NCBI GenBank assembly: GCA_029259875.1
Contig: JAJDEK010000410.1
Coordinates: 1 to 9,234 of the forward strand
Length of the DNA stretch: 9,234 nucleotides
From: Planctomycetaceae bacterium
GTDB taxonomy: Bacteria > Planctomycetota > Planctomycetia > Planctomycetales > Planctomycetaceae
Reading direction: 5' to 3'
Shown here: one piece after another, positions 6,707-9,234 of the stretch
Position numbering within the stretch: the stretch's first letter is position 1
Layout of the letters: the number at the start of each line of letters is the position of its first letter
Made by a program: the position numbers and the translations under genes
Notes under the pieces: model-generated
The model's database searches: none
The model's input: the letters and a program-made list of their open reading frames with translations, nothing else
Told to the model about the DNA's origin: nothing

Positions 6707-7696
6707 TTACATAACTGTGCTGCGACTTAATTGATCTATCGCCAACGGAATTGATTCGACCACAGTGTCTGCAACTCCCGTTAATGAAAATACCAGAACT
6801 ACCATACTGACTACCACACGAATCGGAAACCCGATCACCAATACATTGATTTGAGGGACTGTGTGTCCCAGATAGCCCATCGCCAACGAAACCAAAGCAC
6901 TAATTGCCAATAAAGGCGCTGCAACTTTAATCGACAACACTAATGATTGATGCATGATGGTTTGCAGCATATCGAGTGTATTGGTGGAAACGATCCCCTC
7001 ACCCACCGGAAAGATCTGAAATGTGTCAATCAAAGAGGAAAGCATTAATAGATGACCGTTAATCGGCTCCATAACTAAGAAAATTGAAATCCCCACGAAA
7101 TAAAGAAACTGACCACTGAGTGAGGCATTCATGTCAAAACCAGGATTAAACACTTCCCCTAAAGCCATCCCTGCTTGTTGATCAACCATCTGACCTGCCA
7201 TTTGCAGACTTAATAAAATGAGGAAGACCCCTAGCCCAAGTGAAAAACCGAGCGTCAGCTCTCCCATAATTGACCAAATGTAATCCAACAAGGAAGCTGG
7301 CATTTTAGTCACAAATTTGTAGTCGTTGACAGTTAATTCCTGTGTCCCCTGGCGTCCAGCACTGACAATCAAATTATCAAAGCGGTCTTGTAAATGTGTG
7401 GGAATCTCATCTTTACTGAGCCGCTGATTCTGGTTTACGTCGAGTTCATAAAAACCAACAGTCACCTGATCATGCAATGTCGGCGTGATCATTATTGAAA
7501 GACTGAGAACCAACAGAATGCGTATATTTGTGGGAAAGATTGGCTGACCGAATACCGGGCCAATGATCATCAAGCCACTGATGCGAACCACCACCAAAGT
7601 GAAAGCGTAAAACTGCAACATGGCCCACTGCAAAACCTGAGCTGGAGCCACTTGCAGTAGAGGATTCATCAAGTATTGATCGAGAAGTGCACTCAC
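6707..7696 (-). CDS. fliR: Flagellar export gate protein FliR with an extra EF-hand-like insertion
   Basis: A component of the FliPQR export gate, the entry portal for flagellar substrates in the inner membrane. The family core is clear: APAQVLQWAMLQFYAFTLVV and the following helix (about 18-46), the second helix 58-73, the conserved segment GQMVDQQAGMALGEVFNPG (168-186), then hydrophobic helices to about 310. At 329 aa it is about 65-70 longer than typical FliR (about 260). A short N-terminal extension and a hydrophilic insertion at about 78-133, between helices 2 and 3, account for the excess. The insertion contains a canonical 12-residue EF-hand loop (D86-E97) and a degenerate second one. 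The start is GTG at 7696 with only a weak AAGAGA upstream. A stop lies in frame eight codons upstream, so no longer start exists. The gene follows fliQ by 39 bases and precedes flhB by 22. Confidence 0.93.
   Translation of the reverse strand: MSALLDQYLMNPLLQVAPAQVLQWAMLQFYAFTLVVVRISGLMIIGPVFGQPIFPTNIRILLVLSLSIMITPTLHDQVTVGFYELDVNQNQRLSKDEIPTHLQDRFDNLIVSAGRQGTQELTVNDYKFVTKMPASLLDYIWSIMGELTLGFSLGLGVFLILLSLQMAGQMVDQQAGMALGEVFNPGFDMNASLSGQFLYFVGISIFLVMEPINGHLLMLSSLIDTFQIFPVGEGIVSTNTLDMLQTIMHQSLVLSIKVAAPLLAISALVSLAMGYLGHTVPQINVLVIGFPIRVVVSMVVLVFSLTGVADTVVESIPLAIDQLSRSTVM
7406..7441 (-). other. EF-hand calcium-binding loop encoded within fliR
   Basis: FliR residues 86-97, DVNQNQRLSKDE, fit the EF-hand loop pattern: D at 1, N at 3, N at 5, hydrophobic L at 8, S at 9 and E at 12. 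The Gly usual at position 6 is Gln. A helix-like segment (IPTHLQDRFDNL) follows. A second, degenerate loop ending ELTVND (about residues 114-125) resembles the paired EF-hand layout common in planctomycete proteins but lacks the acidic positions. Calcium binding by the first loop is plausible from the residues; function in the export gate is unknown. Confidence 0.6.
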
Positions 7697-7735
7697 TGGT
7701 TTCTCTTTTTCGCAGTTTCAGCAGTAGTAATGAAA

Positions 7736-8002
7736 TCAAAGGCGGGACGGAATATCTCTAATCAGATTCGTGCTGTATTCCACCATTAATGCGGTGACCC
7801 ATGGCAATGTATACAGAACTGCCAATACCATCATTATAATTTTGGGAACGAAACTGATTGTTTGATCTTGAATCTGAGTAACTGCCTGCCCGATGCTGAT
7901 TACTAAACCCACAACGACAGCAGTTAACATCACTGGCCCACTGACTTCCAGCATGATCAGCAATCCTTCGCGCCCCAAATCAAGAATCGTTGAAGTATCC
8001 AT
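7736..8002 (-). CDS. fliQ: Flagellar export gate protein FliQ
   Basis: A small two-helix membrane protein of the FliPQR export gate. Length is 88 aa, against a usual 89-90. Two hydrophobic helices lie at about 12-38 and 49-71, joined by the family signature GQAVTQIQDQTISFVPKI (38-55), which forms the conserved turn. The N-terminus MDTSTILDLGREGL is typical. It starts 51 bases after the fliP stop, with AGGT about eight bases before the ATG. The stop TGA is part of an ATGA, but the ATG there opens a frame unrelated to fliR. Confidence 0.96.
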   Translation of the reverse strand: MDTSTILDLGREGLLIMLEVSGPVMLTAVVVGLVISIGQAVTQIQDQTISFVPKIIMMVLAVLYTLPWVTALMVEYSTNLIRDIPSRL

Positions 8003-8053
8003 ACCTATTACCTGTAACTAAGAATGATCGGGACGCAACGGTAGCGTACCAAT

Positions 8054-9025
8054 TCAACCAACGATCCTGACACTTTCCAATAGCATTCCTACAGTCAGCA
8101 GCCAACCATCGATTAAAACAAACAATAAAATTTTAAAGGGTAGCGAAATCAATACGGGGGGAAGCATCATCATCCCCATACTGATGAGTATTGAGCTGAT
8201 GACCATATCAATCACAATAAAGGGCAAGTACAACTGAAAGCCAATTAAGAAAGCTGTTTTGACTTCGCTCATCATGTAGGCTGGTAATAAAACAGTCAGT
8301 GGAACTTCGTCATAATCGCGAGGAGGCTGATAATTTTCTGCTCCTGGAGTTCCGGGAATCGGTTGCTGATACTCCAAAAACATCCAAACCGTATCACTGT
8401 TTCCAGTCAACTCAATTTGATCGCTCATGAATTTCCGCAGCGGTGCTACGGTTTTTTGAAACGCATCTTCCAAAGAAACCGGAGTCTGTTGAGTTTGATT
8501 TGTATAGGGAACGATTCCTTCTTCGTATGCTTTTTCCCAAATGGGAGCCATCACCATAATTGTCAAAAACAGGCTAAGAGATGTGAGTACCTGATTCGGC
8601 GGTAGCTGCTGCGTTCCCAACGCCTGCCTCAATAAACCAAATACAATGACAAACCGAATGAAACTCGTGGTCATGATGAGAATGGAAGGTGCCAGACTCA
8701 GCACAGTTAATAATAAAAATACTTTCAGAGTCGAATTTAGTCCCTGAGGAGATGTCATCTCTTCGACATTCAGTATCTCTGGCACACCTGAGGTACTATT
8801 TTCTGTCGGCTGTTGTGTGAATGTTGTCGGGCCCTGAGATACTTGTGAATCTTGATTAGCAGTTCCCTGATTGGAGAAAGCTTGATTAACCGCCGAGGGC
8901 TGAGCTTGTACAGTTGCTGCGCCAAGAATCAACACTAAGCTAAAGATCACCGTATTTACTGCCGTCTTTAATAACAAAGCGACATAACCGTTGATCCGAA
9001 TTTGCTGTTTCTCCTGCCTAAGCAT
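8054..9025 (-). CDS. fliP: Flagellar export gate protein FliP with long N-terminal linker
   Basis: The main subunit of the FliPQR export gate. The family core is strongly conserved: [20 protein letters not shown] (109-128), [17 protein letters not shown] (131-147), [20 protein letters not shown] (246-265), the Met-rich gasket segment MGMMMLPP (283-290) and FVLIDGWLL (302-310). A signal peptide (basic start, hydrophobic about 22-36, likely cleavage after VQA at 41) agrees with the known processing of FliP. Between it and the first core helix is a Gln/Asn/Ser/Thr-rich linker (about 42-97) absent from typical 245-aa FliP. A second short insertion (about 219-240, Pro-rich) precedes the LLPAY block. 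Total length is 323 aa. The ATG at 9025 has GGAG seven bases upstream and overlaps the preceding gene by 8 bases, which suggests coupling. An AGGAG inside the gene (9015-9011) precedes no usual start codon. Confidence 0.95.
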   Translation of the reverse strand: MLRQEKQQIRINGYVALLLKTAVNTVIFSLVLILGAATVQAQPSAVNQAFSNQGTANQDSQVSQGPTTFTQQPTENSTSGVPEILNVEEMTSPQGLNSTLKVFLLLTVLSLAPSILIMTTSFIRFVIVFGLLRQALGTQQLPPNQVLTSLSLFLTIMVMAPIWEKAYEEGIVPYTNQTQQTPVSLEDAFQKTVAPLRKFMSDQIELTGNSDTVWMFLEYQQPIPGTPGAENYQPPRDYDEVPLTVLLPAYMMSEVKTAFLIGFQLYLPFIVIDMVISSILISMGMMMLPPVLISLPFKILLFVLIDGWLLTVGMLLESVRIVG

Positions 9026-9234
9026 GCCCGGACTCCGAATTTTCGTTCAGAGATTGTCGGGAGGAATGAAGTAGTTTCTGCTGCAAGCGAGAGACAGCCT
9101 CATCGTAATCACCATGCTCCTGTGTTCCAGAAGATGGTTCCGATTCGGTGCGCACTTTCTGACGAAAACGGTCAACAGCTCGATCTTGATCACTCTGATC
9201 AGATTTTTTTTGAGTTGATTGAAATAGATTCAAA
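9018..9234 (-). CDS. C-terminal end of a gene before fliP, probably fliO-like (cut by window)
   Basis: The last 71 codons of a gene that enters from the right edge. The TTG at 9233 is unlikely to be the true start, since the frame is open to the window end. The visible part is hydrophilic and charged, rich in Gln, Ser, Asp and Lys, with two similar helical segments ([12 protein letters not shown] and [13 protein letters not shown]). It contains no membrane helix. It ends at TAG 9020-9018, overlapping fliP by 8 bases. In many flagellar operons the gene before fliP is fliO, which has an N-terminal membrane helix and a variable hydrophilic tail, and this tail would fit. The conserved part is outside the window, so the assignment rests on position only. 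Confidence 0.5.
   Translation of the reverse strand, partial: LNLFQSTQKKSDQSDQDRAVDRFRQKVRTESEPSSGTQEHGDYDEAVSRLQQKLLHSSRQSLNENSESGHA

Noticed and set aside
7470..7739. 89-codon minus-strand frame whose ATG overlaps the fliQ stop (ATGA)
   Set aside because: It is out of frame with fliR, overlaps its conserved first helices, is highly Ser/Arg-rich and resembles no family, so it is a shadow frame despite the overlap layout.

Overview
This is a bacterial chromosome segment of moderate GC (roughly mid-40s percent by eye). It is gene-dense, with long same-strand runs. The canonical fliP-fliQ-fliR-flhB order, an NtrC-type two-component pair, a membrane-anchored PP2C phosphatase and a LexA repressor point to a motile Gram-negative-type bacterium. 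An EF-hand-like loop inside FliR, the TM-hairpin PP2C and the general style of the proteins suggest a planctomycete (Gimesia-like). That assignment is inference, not proof. No mobile element, CRISPR array, tRNA or rRNA was seen.

Layout, left to right. Positions 1-426 (+) hold the 3' part of lexA, cut by the window edge and followed by a clear intrinsic terminator. Everything else is on the minus strand, so it reads right to left. The right edge (9234) has the tail of a probable fliO-like gene overlapping fliP, followed by fliQ, fliR and flhB, which together form the core of the flagellar type III export gate. A probable AT-rich terminator lies after flhB. Next come a PP2C-family phosphatase with a two-helix membrane anchor and a TPR-like tail (5381-4041), and a HAMP-containing membrane histidine kinase (3896-2331, GTG start, strong Shine-Dalgarno). 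A sigma-54-dependent NtrC-type response regulator ends the run; its best-supported start is a TTG at 1940, not the upstream ATG at 1988.

The 390-base gap between kinase and regulator is not empty. It holds two tandem short reading frames of 35 and 46 codons, each with a well-spaced Shine-Dalgarno. The second overlaps the regulator's TTG start by 8 bases, which suggests translational coupling. A 22-bp near-palindrome lies at the end of the first.

How the genes work together. The fliP-Q-R-flhB block makes the inner-membrane export gate. The kinase and regulator form a phosphorelay that would activate sigma-54 promoters. In other bacteria NtrC-type pairs often control flagellar genes, so a link to the neighbouring flagellar block is possible but not shown. 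The phosphatase would oppose Ser/Thr kinases encoded elsewhere. The most unusual items are the EF-hand-like insertion in FliR and the two unannotated short frames that lead into the response regulator.
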